DNA of 64,000 nucleotides from Pectinophora gossypiella. Taxonomy: Eukaryota; Arthropoda; Insecta; Lepidoptera; Gelechiidae. Below the pieces are notes generated by a model. That model was given only the letters and a program-made list of their open reading frames with translations, did no database searches and was not told the origin of the DNA. Of the stretch, positions 42,601-48,186 are shown piece after piece (within the stretch, counting starts at the first letter, position 1; the number at the start of each line of letters is the position of its first letter). The stretch is taken from positions 2,015,613-2,079,612 of the forward strand of contig NC_065433.1 in the NCBI RefSeq assembly GCF_024362695.1, in the 5' to 3' direction. Both the position numbers and the translations under genes were made by a program.

Positions 42601-44910
42601 ACCCCGTGAAAAATGGAATAACGCTTGGGAAATGATGATGATGATTCTTCAGCTAGTCACCCAGCTCCGAAAAACCTAAAGAGAGATTGGGTACTGTCTA
42701 ACCAGCGCAATACCCACTAAAGACTGTTTCCGTCTCGAACCAAATAAAAGTAAATTAAAAAAAAAACTTAAACATTACCTTTTAGACTCGTGTCCTGGCT
42801 AATTCATGGTACTTATTATTTGGTTAATTTATGTGATACACTTATTGTGAAATACGTACATATTACTATTAGATATACATGTTATTACTAGAGACTCTTT
42901 CCTGCAGACTAACTGTTTAAACAGTTTTGCAGGGCATTGATAATGATATTAATAAATATAATAATAATCTGTACAGTTTGTACCCTAGAGATCACACCCC
43001 TATCGTTAACTTTCATATCGTAGCTGCTACGCGCCTACGATCCATTCGTGCGTAACACCGTTACAGTAGCAATAATTTATAACTTCTGCGGATCCTGGGT
43101 TTATAAGTTCCTAATTTTTCTCTAATTTTACTAAAGATAAATGAAAAAGTTATTTCACTGACATTTATTCATAGTACATACATAATCATATAGATGGCAC
43201 TAGTTTTGGGTACGGTACAGCTGAAATCGGAACAGTGACTAAAGCATAACTACCTATATCAACTGAATAGCAAAAAAAAAAGAAAAAAAATATGTCTCTG
43301 AAAGTCGTTGTGCATTTTCGTTCGTATCCGTTTAACTTTGTCTTAAATAATTATTTTTTGCCCATAATCCTTTAATTTTTCTGGTCCAAGAGGTTTGAGT
43401 AGTTTCTTTATATTAATCATAAAAAAGCATGTTTGTCGCTCAGTCCACTTGATGCGATGTTCTGTAACAAAATATGTATAAAATTAATAAATAAAATTGC
43501 TTTATAAAATTTTGTAATGAGTTAGCAAAAAGTTTTGGGTTCGAATTTCGACTGGGACTCAAACCCTAGGAACCACTAAATTCGATTTTATGAGTTTGAG
43601 TTGAGTTGTTTGGAATAGTTTGGATCGTAGATAATTCTCATCTCTACTCAACCTCAACTCAACCTACCTTTTAGGGATACAAGCCTGATACAATGGTATA
43701 TTATATTTGCCTAATATAAAGAAATTAAATAATAATATGATATATGACGATGACAAACCAGATTTTATTGACCACCCTGGTTTATTCGAAGTTCGAATTT
43801 ACACTTGAAAGATAAATTGTGTAGGCCAGCTCTCAGAATAGTAAATTTTCTTTGTCTATCTCTTTCGCACTAGGTTTTACTCTATTTTTCTATACGCACC
43901 ATAGCGCAAGAACTGATTGATTTTCAAGGCTCTCCCTTAACCTCTGCATCAACAGGGCAGCTGATGAATGATGCAGCAGAATAATTTCCATCCGCTATTA
44001 TTGTATCCAGGTGGTGCATCTCATTTCACTGTGCCAGTCACCAGGAAATATTCCCACACGCTGTTCAGGTCTCTGTGTTTACTTTCATTATACCTTGCCC
44101 TGAAATATGCGACCACAAAAAATAATAATTAGCCAAATCGATCGAGCTATTCTTATGTGACGGTTCGATTAAATATTTAATTACTTCTGATTATCAAAAC
44201 TTTGGTTACTGTTTACACTAAAAAAGGTGACTTGACAACAGATGCGTAGGGGACGACCTAACAACGCGTAACAACAATCGATCAACAATAGATTGTGTGA
44301 AGAAGGATGTGCGTGAAAGGTGTAATACAAGGAAATCGATGAGAAGGAATGTGGACGGATATAGGAGGGGAAGGGTGGACACAACAGTGCGAGACAACAA
44401 TGGATTGTGTGAAAAAGCATGTGTGTGAAAGGTGTAATACAAGAATTCGATGAGAATGAATGTGGGCGCATATAGGTGTGGTAGGGGATGACCCAACAAC
44501 GCGTGACTACAAACGAACAGCAATTGATTGTGTAAAGAAGGATATGTGTGAAAGGTGTGAGTACTGAGACGAATTGTAGAAGGATTCATGTTGTGCCTAT
44601 TCCACTTAAAGTGGAGTGAAGGCATGAATTGTAAAGGCATTGAATGAAGCAGTATAGTTTTTTATACAACCTGTATGTGTCGTTTGGCAGTCTCAAGGAG
44701 TGGCCAGCGTTCTTCGCGCTAAAGAAGACGATCGACGACTTCAACGACATGTGTCCACTGCTTGAGCTGATGGCCAACAAGGCGATGAAGCCGCGCCACT
44801 GGCAGCGCATCATGGAGGTCACCAAGTACATCTTCGAGCTGGAGAACGAAGACTTCTGCCTGAAGAACATTCTCGAAGCGCCGCTCCTGCAAAATAAGGA
44901 GGATATCGAG
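10146..44910 (+). CDS. DNAH5/8: Axonemal outer-arm dynein heavy chain, DNAH5/DNAH8 type (internal part of the gene; 11 exons)
   Basis: Eleven exons with matching phases encode about 693 residues of an outer dynein arm heavy chain, the ATPase that drives ciliary and sperm-tail beating. The visible part is the tail (end of DHC_N1) and the start of the linker (DHC_N2). No AAA+ motor is in the window. Family marks include YQQKNFYNHIMENKEIVKTL, RPVRDLDDVRTVMETLKKIR, GEELFGLPHTEYPEL, NNELMEFQNRCRKLPKG and WPAFFALKKTIDDFNDMCPL, all characteristic of the DNAH5/DNAH8 branch. Exons: 10146-10285, 12659-12804, 19322-19460, 36223-36395, 37121-37411, 38158-38386, 38825-39024, 39552-39727, 40274-40379, 42071-42330, 44691-44910. 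The coding sequence is GC-richer than the introns and has no frameshift. No start codon or stop is present, so the gene runs off both edges. I cannot separate the DNAH5 from the DNAH8 orthologue. Confidence 0.9.
10735..11255. mobile_element. Dimeric fold-back element
   Basis: Two fold-back units lie side by side. Each has arms GTTAGTGACATCGYAACGAA ... GATGATTCAGACC and the reverse, with the centre TTTTCCGTCGCAAAAGTATG. They are joined by a linker containing GGTATGGCTGCCGTATGTAC. The pair at 32,380-32,870 has the same linker in reverse. A single unit lies at about 9,940-10,125. Confidence 0.7.
12116..12345 (-). mobile_element. Poly(A)-tailed retroelement 3' end (family E)
   Basis: On the minus strand it ends GGCAAATCTACAATAAGTCA CGTC then A-run. 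Upstream words are GCGCTCCCCATTTGTCCGGC and TTGTCTTAAACGTTGTACCG. Copies: 17,228-17,505 (-), 34,250-34,575 (+, with an about 100-bp insertion flanked by GTTAAT), 41,222-41,275 (+), 47,725-48,040 (+), 50,655-50,715 (-), 55,803-55,855 (-) and 57,868-58,105 (-). The polarity is set by the A tail. It may be a LINE 3' UTR. Confidence 0.7.
12390..12455 (+). pseudogene. 3' end of an RTE-like LINE ORF
   Basis: It reads DRSSWRSLGEAYAQQWASYG on the plus strand, followed by GGTGATGATG. It is a short relic of the same LINE as 41,455-41,575. Confidence 0.7.
12659..12804 (+). CDS. DNAH5/8: Dynein heavy chain exon b (tail)
   Basis: The acceptor GATACAG precedes 12659 and the donor GTACTT follows 12804. The frame begins by completing the split Asp codon, then reads EGAASAPASSMNESTSSGQQ and continues with DWSAVWECFESPHRLLST and GGLSKSMQ. 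The Ser/Ala-rich first half looks like a flexible loop. It ends in phase 0. An 81-bp triple repeat begins about 50 bp downstream in the intron. Confidence 0.78.
12857..13075 (+). repeat. 81-bp tandem repeat, three units
   Basis: Units start at 12,857, 12,938 and 13,019 (GTGTAYGGGCAGAAGTATAG) and share CCAGCAATATGCTGTCTAAA. The 81-bp period is a multiple of three, so both strands stay open by chance. It lies 53 bp after dynein exon b. Confidence 0.85.
13142..14686 (-). mobile_element. Helitron (minus strand) carrying a LINE RNase H fragment
   Basis: Read on the minus strand the 5' end is TCCCTACTAATATTATATAT at 14,686. The 3' end is GACGAAGTCGCGGGTACCAG then CTAG at 13,142, with a GC hairpin just before the end. 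The flanks give the A/T target. Inside is a non-LTR retrotransposon piece (13,330-14,450), so the element was either a capture or the site of a later insertion. Confidence 0.75.
13330..14450 (-). pseudogene. LINE ORF2 fragment: RNase H domain and C-terminal CCHC-like region
   Basis: Minus-strand pieces read VWFTDGSKRDGLSGAGI, then AEMYAIIDCV and LILSDSQAALKAV, giving the D, E and D of an RNase H active site. The C-terminal part reads RLNKHIHRMELTESPLCRFC and LHLLCSC, as in R1/I-type non-LTR elements. It has frameshifts and a gap where the last RNase H motif should be. No reverse transcriptase core is present. Confidence 0.8.
14690..15717 (-). mobile_element. Second Helitron-type 5' end with internal tandem repeats
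   Basis: The minus-strand 5' end TCCATACTAATATTATAAAT starts at 15,717, followed by GCGAAAGTAACTCTG and a (CAGA)n run (15,628-15,690 on plus). Three about 180-bp units (15,060-15,600) share TTCAGCCGTTTAGGCGTGAA and TCACTAACTCAATT. The 121-bp element at 14,918 is inserted in it. A 3' CTAG end was not found. The first Helitron abuts it. Confidence 0.6.
14918..15038 (-). mobile_element. 121-bp SINE-like element with 12-bp target duplications
   Basis: TTAAATAAACCA flanks it at 14,906-14,917 and 15,039-15,050. The internal sequence is nearly identical to 28,456-28,579 and starts at the same base (GGTTCATCATATCC on the minus strand). Confidence 0.82.
17228..17505 (-). mobile_element. Family E copy with a family 4 SINE piece
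   Basis: Diverged GTGGCTTTAACTACTTGG and GGTATCACCCGGAACAAAAT belong to family E. 17,335-17,420 is a reverse fragment of SINE family 4 (GGTCCGCTTACCTAACCTGA). Confidence 0.6.
18371..18832. mobile_element. Fold-back element with a duplicated left arm
   Basis: The left arm ACTAGTCAAATCAGTTACTT ... AAATTACTATGGA occurs twice in tandem (18,386-18,480 and 18,494-18,590). It is inverted on the right as TTACTATGGAA-reverse ... AAGTAACTGATTTGACTAGT (18,755-18,825). Related sequence is at 34,085-34,205 and, for the centre, 19,715-19,830. Confidence 0.65.
18928..19222 (+). mobile_element. Chimeric tRNA/5S-like SINE (family 2), complete
   Basis: The head GAGCTCGGTGGCGCAGGGGT looks like a tRNA A box. 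It is followed by GTTAAGCAAC and GGATGGGTGACCAC, which match the internal control region (box C) of 5S rRNA genes. The body includes GCACGTTAAGCCGTTGGTCC. The tail is CCCAGCAGTGGGGACGTTAA then GGTGATGATG. Confidence 0.75.
19322..19460 (+). CDS. DNAH5/8: Dynein heavy chain exon c (tail)
   Basis: The acceptor TTCTTAG ends at 19321 and the donor GTGAGT starts at 19461. The exon reads EMVKNAVNEMRRYYSRKVVD followed by VLIRVTRRTLDLVIKPFSAE. It ends in phase 1 (T) and joins TA of the next exon to give Leu. The intron after it is very long (about 16.8 kb) and full of repeats. Confidence 0.82.
20147..20380. mobile_element. Fold-back MITE with about 66-bp inverted ends
   Basis: The ends are AGGGGTTAAAAAGGCCACAT and, inverted, AGGGGTTAAAAAGTCCACAT. 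The arms continue through AAAAAAGCAATACTGCTATT. An inner block (TTCATCTAAAA to GCATTGCGC) is duplicated. Confidence 0.72.
21377..21565 (+). repeat. Tandem pair of the CpG-rich module, 124-bp period
   Basis: CCTGGTAT at 21,377 and CCTGGTAC at 21,501 are each followed by CTGCCTTCGACCCGG. The first unit also has GAGCATGCGC at 21,430. It is much richer in CpG than the flanks. Confidence 0.55.
21967..22241 (-). mobile_element. Chimeric tRNA/5S-like SINE (family 2)
   Basis: A reverse copy. The tail is at 21,967 (CCAATTAACGTCCCCACTGC) and the head ends near 22,241 (CTGCGCCACCGAGCTC). The 5S-like block is GTGGTCACTCATCCTATGAC. Confidence 0.75.
23280..24000 (-). pseudogene. Jockey-like LINE, 5'-truncated 3' end
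   Basis: The minus-strand ORF reads GITLDAKLQWSPHIDKLSKR, then SYGILLWGHAADVNSIFVLQ and KRAIRAIYKLGP. This is the typical end of a Jockey-type ORF2 after the RT domain. The 3' UTR continues to 23,280 (TTTGAATTTGAATTT end). The same UTR occurs alone at 39,960-40,085 and 41,765-41,915. Confidence 0.8.
24182..24265 (-). mobile_element. tRNA-like SINE head
   Basis: Read on the minus strand it has A box TGGTCTAGTGGTTAGAACGC and B box GGGTTCGATTCCCTGTGGGT, and no intact tRNA fold to its 3' end. A sequence after it (ATATCACTTTGTTCTGATGA) is unlike the other SINE bodies here, so this may be another SINE subfamily. Confidence 0.55.
24553..24812 (-). mobile_element. tRNA-derived SINE (family 3), head missing
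   Basis: It has tail CATAAACAGCCTATATACGT, GCATACTCCACCACGCTGCT, GCCGGGACCAACGGCTTAAC and GTCCTTACCAAACAAAGGAC. It stops before the tRNA-like head. Confidence 0.75.
25196..25497 (-). mobile_element. Chimeric tRNA/5S-like SINE (family 2)
   Basis: A reverse copy with a (CAT)n tail at 25,196-25,219 and the head GCTGCGCCACCGAGCTC at its right end. The 5S-like block is GTGGTCACCCATCCTATGAC. Confidence 0.78.
27312..29099. mobile_element. Non-autonomous DNA transposon, 1,788 bp, with CCCAGGTAGCACA termini
   Basis: The ends are CCCAGGTAGCACAAAATTGC and, inverted, CCCAGGTAGCACACTGGCTG. A 2-bp AG is repeated at the flanks. The paralogous empty site at 32,950-32,965 fixes the borders. The left 300 bp are rich in GCTG words and the right 400 bp in CAGC words, giving inverted subterminal repeats. 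There is no coding region. A 124-bp retroelement (28,456-28,579) and a Helitron-like 5' end (about 28,292) are nested inside. The superfamily is unresolved. Confidence 0.75.
28456..28579 (+). mobile_element. 124-bp SINE-like element with 11-bp target duplications
   Basis: TTGTAAAATTA flanks it at 28,445-28,455 and 28,580-28,590. It begins GGTTCATCATATCC and ends GGCGTGAGTTTATGTATGTA-type repeats. Other copies with the same 5' end are at 14,918-15,038, 58,341-58,465 and 63,403-63,497. Confidence 0.8.
29389..29625. repeat. Block shared with 33,248-33,485 next to SINE family 3
   Basis: About 240 bp (TATATTTGTGAAATATTTGT through GGGCAGAGAGACCTTTGCCC to ATAGCGGCCT) lie at the tRNA-head side of two SINE copies and are nearly identical in both. 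The similarity stops sharply after ATAGCGGCCT. It is either a 5'-extended retroposed unit or part of a segmental duplication. Confidence 0.7.
30460..30785 (+). repeat. Direct repeat, copy 1
   Basis: About 330 bp (GCAAAAGGGCAGGCAAATAC, CAAGTAGAGACGGTCCGCCC, a TATATATA run, CTTCGATATCGCGTTT) recur at 31,530-31,868 in the same orientation with moderate divergence. No ORF. It may be an old LTR pair or a tandem duplication. Confidence 0.65.
31062..31190 (-). mobile_element. SINE family 3, 3' part
   Basis: It has CATAAATAGCCTATATACGT, CCCACTGCTGGGCACAGGCC, ATCAACCGGAGGGGGTATGG and GGGTTGGTGGAGG, then stops in a T run. Confidence 0.72.
31530..31868 (+). repeat. Direct repeat, copy 2
   Basis: This is the partner of 30,460-30,785. 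It contains CGGTATATATACTTCCAACC and GCGTTTAAGGACTTTTGTTA. A SINE fragment lies between the two copies. Confidence 0.65.
32380..32870. mobile_element. Dimeric fold-back element, inverted relative to 10,735-11,255
   Basis: Two units share the arms GGGTGTTAGTGATATCGTAA and GATGATTCAGACCATGATTC. The linker GTACATATTGTAGCCATACA is the reverse of the 10.97-11.03 kb linker. Confidence 0.7.
32917..33247 (-). mobile_element. tRNA-derived SINE (family 3), complete
   Basis: Reading the minus strand, the head has TGGTCTAGTGGTTAGAGCGT (A box) and GGGTTCGATTCCCGATGGGG (B box). The body includes TGTCCTTTGTTTGGTAAGGA and TAAGCCGTTGGTCCCGGC, and the tail is CCCAGCAGTGGGACTTATAT. It also serves as the empty site for the transposon at 27,312-29,099. 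Confidence 0.82.
33248..33485. repeat. Block shared with 29,389-29,625 next to SINE family 3
   Basis: This is the second copy of the block described at 29,389. It joins directly to the head of the complete SINE and ends at the same ATAGCGGCCT border. Confidence 0.7.
33515..33735. repeat. Inverted pair of primer-binding-site-like sequences
   Basis: TTGGCGCCCAGCGTGGGGCA on plus (about 33,690) and TTGGCGCCCAACATGGGGCA on minus (about 33,550) face outward around about 135 bp. TGGCGCCC is the usual start of a retroviral-type primer binding site, so LTR retrotransposon ends may be present. No gag or pol is seen. Confidence 0.35.
34250..34575 (+). mobile_element. Family E copy with an internal insertion
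   Basis: Family E sequence (CAGCGCTTATCGCTTAAAAT ... CTACAATAAATCACGTCAAA) is broken after TAGTTAAT by about 100 bp of AT-rich sequence. The copy resumes at GTTAATGTCATCTGCGGCAA, so GTTAAT is duplicated. Confidence 0.65.
36223..36395 (+). CDS. DNAH5/8: Dynein heavy chain exon d (tail)
   Basis: The acceptor TTTTCCAG ends at 36222 and the donor GTATAC starts at 36396. The exon reads ASAKKPIFLLQATLMIPNVC and then VNPTLEEIQEVLVVAGKLIS and GLAKGVAQWSGG, matching the family pattern in which an IPN segment precedes a KGVRQW-like motif. It ends in phase 0 at Arg. The upstream 60-100 bp resemble Helitron or LINE-type repeat sequence (TTTCATCATAATTAGTTGAG), so the acceptor sits next to a repeat remnant. 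Confidence 0.88.
36396..37120 (+). other. Dynein intron d-e
   Basis: It contains a MITE (36,580-36,716) and a motif block near 36,452-36,520 (TATAAAATGCA then GTGCTCCTGATGG) that matches 16,381-16,450. Nothing else was recognised. Confidence 0.6.
36580..36716. mobile_element. Fold-back MITE, sister of 1,015-1,152
   Basis: It has the same terminal sequence (GGGTGRTAT-AATAAACTAA) and the same internal CATGATTTTGAGGGCA, flanked by TTA on both sides. It is more diverged than the first copy. It lies in the intron after dynein exon d. Confidence 0.75.
37121..37411 (+). CDS. DNAH5/8: Dynein heavy chain exon e (tail)
   Basis: The acceptor CTGATCTAG precedes 37121. The exon is 97 codons in phase 0, beginning VGWKKLAGHQSNQLLEVVTK and ending STCTQNVKV. 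The segment NFYNHIMENKEIVKTLSLLS is strongly conserved in DNAH5/DNAH8. Two donors sit 3 nt apart: GTAGTG at 37409 and the better GTGAGT at 37412. Both keep phase 0 and differ by one Val. I chose 37412 because it matches the donor consensus better. The middle (about residues 38-62 of the exon) is basic and less conserved. Confidence 0.9.
37412..38157 (+). other. Dynein intron e-f
   Basis: AT-rich sequence with an A-rich and TTAT-rich run at 37,865-37,915. I see no repeat family or gene in it. Confidence 0.6.
38158..38386 (+). CDS. DNAH5/8: Dynein heavy chain exon f (tail)
   Basis: The acceptor ATTACCAG ends at 38157 and the donor GTGAGG starts at 38387. The exon reads DLNTLVKRWRPYHYLWKCEK and ends EPDVLIVGNCLAVSTEKLKL followed by GLTTELK. 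It aligns with the family segment that carries an EPE/EPD, VG and ST(A)ELK pattern. It ends in phase 1. Its last 80 bases and about 270 bases of the following intron are copied at 40,849-41,197. Confidence 0.9.
38387..38824 (+). other. Dynein intron f-g
   Basis: The first about 270 bp are the source of the duplicated segment found again at 40,929-41,197. The remainder is AT-rich and unassigned. Confidence 0.65.
38825..39024 (+). CDS. DNAH5/8: Dynein heavy chain exon g (tail)
   Basis: The acceptor TTTTCAG ends at 38824 and the donor GTACGG starts at 39025. The exon completes an Asn codon, then reads GTHRISQAMRKKYKREMDYV and a helical stretch ending RPVRDLDDVRTVMETLKKIR EQEVDMELKIDPVE. The R(P)I/V-DLDD-R-AM-LK-IRE pattern is diagnostic of axonemal heavy-chain tails. 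It ends in phase 0. Confidence 0.92.
39025..39551 (+). other. Dynein intron g-h with (TATTC)n and a SINE remnant
   Basis: It has a pentanucleotide TATTC array at about 39,318-39,360. A decayed SINE follows from about 39,366 to 39,535 (recognisable words CACGTGCCCTCCGG, CATCTTACTT and GTTGATAAGG, tail CGACACGAGAGAAGA), running up to the acceptor region of exon h. Confidence 0.65.
39552..39727 (+). CDS. DNAH5/8: Dynein heavy chain exon h (tail)
   Basis: The acceptor TTGTACAG ends at 39551 and the donor GTATAC starts at 39728. The exon reads EAFNVITRYELPVSKEDLEQ, then VDNLRYTWQQLQATA and a helix ending DDLKNNLDR. It ends in phase 2. The intron immediately upstream, to within about 20 nt of the acceptor, is a decayed SINE of the GTTGATGAGG/CACACGA-tail family. 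Confidence 0.92.
39728..40273 (+). other. Dynein intron h-i
   Basis: It holds a minus-strand LINE 3' tail (39,960-40,085) that shares its sequence with 23,280-23,430 and 41,765-41,915, and a short SINE remnant at 40,195-40,240. Nothing else was recognised. Confidence 0.6.
39960..40085 (-). mobile_element. Jockey-like LINE 3' tail
   Basis: It shares AATATCTTTATTCAGTAGGT and TTACACTTTGAATCGTCAAT with the LINE 3' end at 23,280-23,430. Another tail copy lies at 41,765-41,915. Confidence 0.75.
40274..40379 (+). CDS. DNAH5/8: Dynein heavy chain exon i (tail)
   Basis: The acceptor TATCCAG precedes 40274 and the donor GTCTGT (weak) follows 40379. The exon reads FREDNAEYVHEYRHAGPMQS followed by GLSPREASDRLILFQ. 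The GPM-SGL-P-EASDRL-FQ pattern is a strong dynein heavy-chain signature. It ends in phase 0, joining AAT CGG of the next exon. Confidence 0.92.
40470..40625 (-). pseudogene. LINE ORF 3' end with GTGAGTTTATG tail
   Basis: The minus-strand reading RLMNVEKAREVCQDRSKWNS IVYAYPGGK ends before CATACATA-type repeats. It is the same LINE family as 8,830-8,968. A third, more decayed tail lies at 3,785-3,860. Confidence 0.7.
40849..41197 (+). pseudogene. Partial copy of dynein exon f plus its downstream intron
   Basis: About 350 bp repeat 38,307-38,655 almost exactly. They carry the last 26 codons of exon f (VLIVGNCLAVSTEKLKLGLT and TELK), its splice donor and about 270 bp of intron ending TATATCTTTGAATCT. 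The copy lies in the intron between exons i and j, in the same orientation. It has no 5' half and no acceptor, so it should not be spliced as a normal exon. Its left junction is a perfect 13-nt inverted repeat (CCCAACGATGAGC ... GCTCATCGTTGGG, 7-nt loop, 40,841-40,873), which suggests template switching or fold-back priming when the copy was made. Confidence 0.85.
41455..41575 (-). pseudogene. 3' end of an RTE-like LINE ORF
   Basis: The minus strand reads RWTDDLVKVAGSRWMRAAQD then RSSWRSLGEAYAQQWTSYG and a stop, the standard C-terminus of an RTE-type ORF in Lepidoptera, followed by GATGATGATG. The last codons are the sequence shared with SINE tails. A plus-strand relative lies at 12,390-12,455. 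Confidence 0.8.
42071..42330 (+). CDS. DNAH5/8: Dynein heavy chain exon j (start of linker, DHC_N2)
   Basis: The acceptor GTGATCAG ends at 42070 and the donor GTGAGG starts at 42331. The exon reads NRFDGMWRKLQTYQNGEELF, then GLPHTEYPELAQIRKELNLL, SYYDIPWGEVNIEEINNELM and EFQNRCRKLPK. This begins the DHC_N2/linker region and is close to invariant in the DNAH5/DNAH8 branch. It ends in phase 2. Confidence 0.95.
42387..42590. mobile_element. MITE with AGGCTGCTTTTCCACCAG ends and TA target
   Basis: The ends are AGGCTGCTTTTCCACCAGGA and, inverted, AGGCTGCTTTTCCACCAGAG, flanked by TA. It splits a SINE family 4 relic (TTCAGGT before, GAGCGGACCCCGTG after), so the empty state can be read from other SINE copies. 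Confidence 0.8.
44220..44590. repeat. About 115-bp tandem repeat of LINE-like origin, three units
   Basis: Units share GATTGTGTGAAGAAGGATGT, GTGTGAAAGGTGTAATACAA and GATGAGAATGAATGTGG. The plus strand reads like the end of a LINE ORF (DCVKKDVRERCNTRKSMRRN). The units have diverged. Confidence 0.65.
44691..44910 (+). CDS. DNAH5/8: Dynein heavy chain exon k (linker, DHC_N2); last exon visible
   Basis: The acceptor GTTTGGCAG ends at 44690 and the donor GTGAGT starts at 44911. The exon reads LKEWPAFFALKKTIDDFNDM, then CPLLELMANKAMKPRHWQRI and FCLKNILEAPLLQNKEDIE. It ends in phase 0 without a stop. In family members the next residues begin D-[IV]-C. I found no such exon between here and 64,000, so either the following intron is longer than 19 kb or the locus is broken. 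Confidence 0.95.
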
Positions 44911-46106
44911 GTGAGTGGATAGGTATTCTTCTCTTTTTAATCCTTTTATTGTTTAATGACGCTTCGATTAAATATTCAACCAGTTACGCGTTACACGACT
45001 TGAAAACTGAGTGTTATTGTTCAACAAGTTTCTCCTTGATAATTCAAATAGAAAAATGATTTTGTTATTTTTTATTTATAAGGTTATGTGATGAGGGGGG
45101 GAAGGTGAGATTTAGGTCATATTTCTCTCAATTCTTTACAACCTCAGTAGCTTGCTCTTGAGATGCCGACTGATCTGACTCATAACACGTTGAGAACTTC
45201 TACTACTTATACTTTTACTTTTTTTTTTCTTCTTATACTTTTAGCATTTTTGTTGCGGAAAATGGGGGATTTGTTTTGTGTTTTGAAGCATAATATGCAT
45301 AAAAAATTCGTGTGCTAAGGTTATACTTTCTATACCTAAATTCACGAGCTGACAAATATCAAAACGATCGTTACGAGTAAAATATGACGTGCCGCTAGTT
45401 ATAAAACAACAAATCACCAGCTGTTTGGCAAATATAGATTGATACTTACGCGGAATGAGCAGACCCACGCGTCACCAGAAAGGTTACCGCCATACTTGAT
45501 ATTGAAGTCCTAAGATCGATTTAATTTCATTAACAGTTACATACTGGTGATCAGCCAACCTACCTATATAACAATGGATATATGTAGTATATTTAGTTAT
45601 TCCATGCTTATCATTATTAAATCTAAAGTACTTTAGTGCATCCTACTGAGTCTAGGCACAGAATGCTGGTCTCAACTTGTATATACTACCTGAGTTAATT
45701 CAGACTTACTGCGCAAGTCTAGAAATTGTGAGGTTTGCCCGGCCCAGTACGCATGTCTAGTCAGCTTCATCGGCGTATTCCGTGGCTAAGGTACCAGGAA
45801 CCCACGAACTGTGGGAGGTTATCACACAACTGCGCAAACTCTCGCAACACAATACAACAATTAGTAGTATTATGGACGGCCCTACCTCACGGCGCGGTCG
45901 GATATTGCATGAATGCGATTTTAGAGATGCCAGTATTAAATCACAACAATAAAATTACTACTTTGACGATGTCATAACTCATTATTTCATACCATAGAGC
46001 AACACGGACCTCCGCGGTTGTTTCATACAAACATTTTGTTAATTTTCAATAATTATACCAAGGCTGTCCCCTGTACAGCCCTGTAATTCTACTACATACC
46101 TGTACT

Positions 46107-46255
46107 GTACAGTCATGAGCAATATCATGTACCCACTTAAGAACCCTGTCGCACTATTATATTTGACATTTAATGAGACTTACGGTTTAATTTGTCAAAA
46201 AAGTTAATGTGACATGGTATCAAAGTGTATACATATTAGTACTCGTGACCGTACT
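46107..46255. mobile_element. MITE with TACAGTCATGAG / CTCGTGACCGTAC ends
   Basis: The ends are loosely inverted (GTACAGTCATGAGCA and TACTCGTGACCGTAC) around AAGAACCCTGTCGCACTATT and AAAAAAGTTAATGTGACATG. A second copy is at 53,655-53,780. Confidence 0.6.
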
Positions 46256-47724
46256 ATACTTCTACTATATACTATTATATACTACTACTATGTACTACTA
46301 TATACCCTGTACTACTAAAATCGGCACTTGTTTCGATATCGCTCGAATTGCATCGTGCCGTCAGGTAGCTCGCGTACATACTACGAATACAGCGTATTAC
46401 TACGTCACTTCTACACCGAACTACGTCACACTTCAGGAATGCCAACGTTTACTGAAACCTACCTTTCGCGACTTCTGTCATCTTGGTAGTCTAGCCTGCT
46501 AAAATTCTGTGCGTTGCCAAACTTTCGCCGACTTCTATTCTAGAACTGCACCCGAGATCAATAAACTAAGCACGTCAACGATGGCGGGAGAGTTGCACTC
46601 AAAAGGAAGTTTTGAAACAATGTTGTTATCTACCTACTTTTAAACTTATTTGAATATTTACTTCAGATCAGTAATTAAAAACCAAAAATATATCCATACT
46701 TCGGTTGCATAAATGCAAGTGTACGACACGCGCGGTGAAAAGGGGCGAAATACCTTTTTCTTTTGTTGTAAATATTTATTGTTGTTTTTTTGTTTATACA
46801 TCTAACAACTCGAGTTCCGCACCTATATGCGATACCCTTAACTAAGTATCCACTATAATTAATTGGTACGGTGAAAGAAACATATTCACAATAAGTATAT
46901 TTATTTTTATCTGTGGGTTTGTTGGACGATGTTGGCCAATGTTTGCACTTCGGTTGGTACGTTCCGTTGGCTGTCTAGGCGGCGAAACGTTCAGAAATAC
47001 ATTTTAGGTACAAAGTTACGCGAATCTAGCAGTAATAATTACAGATTTTGTCTCGTTTATTTGTTTTTATAAAGTTTTGAAAGGATAATAATAATAATTG
47101 ATACCGATGCGAAAAAGCATTCTTCCGGTATCGTCTGGAAAAGCGAAGGAATTGTATTCGAATTTCGAACGCAATGGGCTAACACTAGGGGTGTTGCATC
47201 TATGTAGCGCTCACTCACACTAAGAAATGGAAAAAAACTGGGCCGAAGAGGTCTCTTCCCATGTTATGTGTTCCTGGTACTCGGGTCGAGTTCCGAGGCA
47301 GTCAAACACGTGTTGTCCATCCGAACCTGATCCCGACATTTCCGTCAATGGAAAACAATTTGTCAAAAACTATAGACCAAAAACGATTAGCGGAGAAACC
47401 TCAGGGATAAACGATCTTTTATCTGTCATAGTCTTTACCGTTAAATCATTTTTAATGTGATTGTTGTTGTTTTTTTTATTTTTAAAAACTTATAAACTAA
47501 AACTGCCAATTCGGATTACGACTTCCGACATGTTAGTGCGCACGTGAGACATTTGATGTCGCGTTCCTAGCCATGACGATAAAACTTATGCATCTTTACA
47601 ATACTCAGCCGTGTCAGGGGCCTTTGGCGGCTCAATTGTAACCCTGAACCCACATGATAGAAGAAGACTACAATACTTAGTAGGTACTTTGGTTATTATT
47701 AGGACGTAATATACGATCCCGACG

Positions 47725-48040
47725 ACCCGATTACTCTAGCCATAGAGGCAGCCAATCAGCTCGCGACACCAAACACTTCAGGACCCCGATACCGACCCCG
47801 CCGGCGTGGTCGACGATTTCCCCCATTCAGCGCTTATCGCTATCGACCCACTAGGGTCGATTAATTCTTTCAAATATTTTTCCTTTCAGACGACGCCCTG
47901 AGCCGAGGTTCGCGCCCAACTGGGCACCCTCAGGCCTGTTGTCTTAAACGTTGTACCGGGTGAGAGCCTTCAGCGCTCCCCATTTGTCCGGCCAAGTAGT
48001 TAATGCCATCTGCGGCAAATCTACAATAAGTCACGTCAAA
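47725..48040 (+). mobile_element. Poly(A)-tailed retroelement 3' end (family E)
   Basis: The longest copy here. It runs from about GACCCGATTACTC through CCCCGCCGGCGTGGTCGACG, CGCTTATCGCTATCGACCCA and GCACCCTCAGGCCTGTTGTC to TCACGTC and a run of A. Confidence 0.7.
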
Positions 48041-48186
48041 AAAAAAAAGTTATTATTATTAGTAAAATAAATAAAATAGGCTCTATGCATGGTTAGGGAG
48101 GAAAATAATAAATAGAGTAATTTAAGTTTTAATTCTGAGTAGATTTTGTTGGCGTCTCCTGATGGAGATGCCACGCGCTCTATTTC

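Larger units (their letters stand above)
42331..44690 (+). other. Dynein intron j-k
   Basis: It contains a MITE inserted in an old SINE (42,387-42,590) and a LINE-derived tandem repeat (44,220-44,590). 42,720-44,200 is AT-rich with no recognisable feature. Confidence 0.6.
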
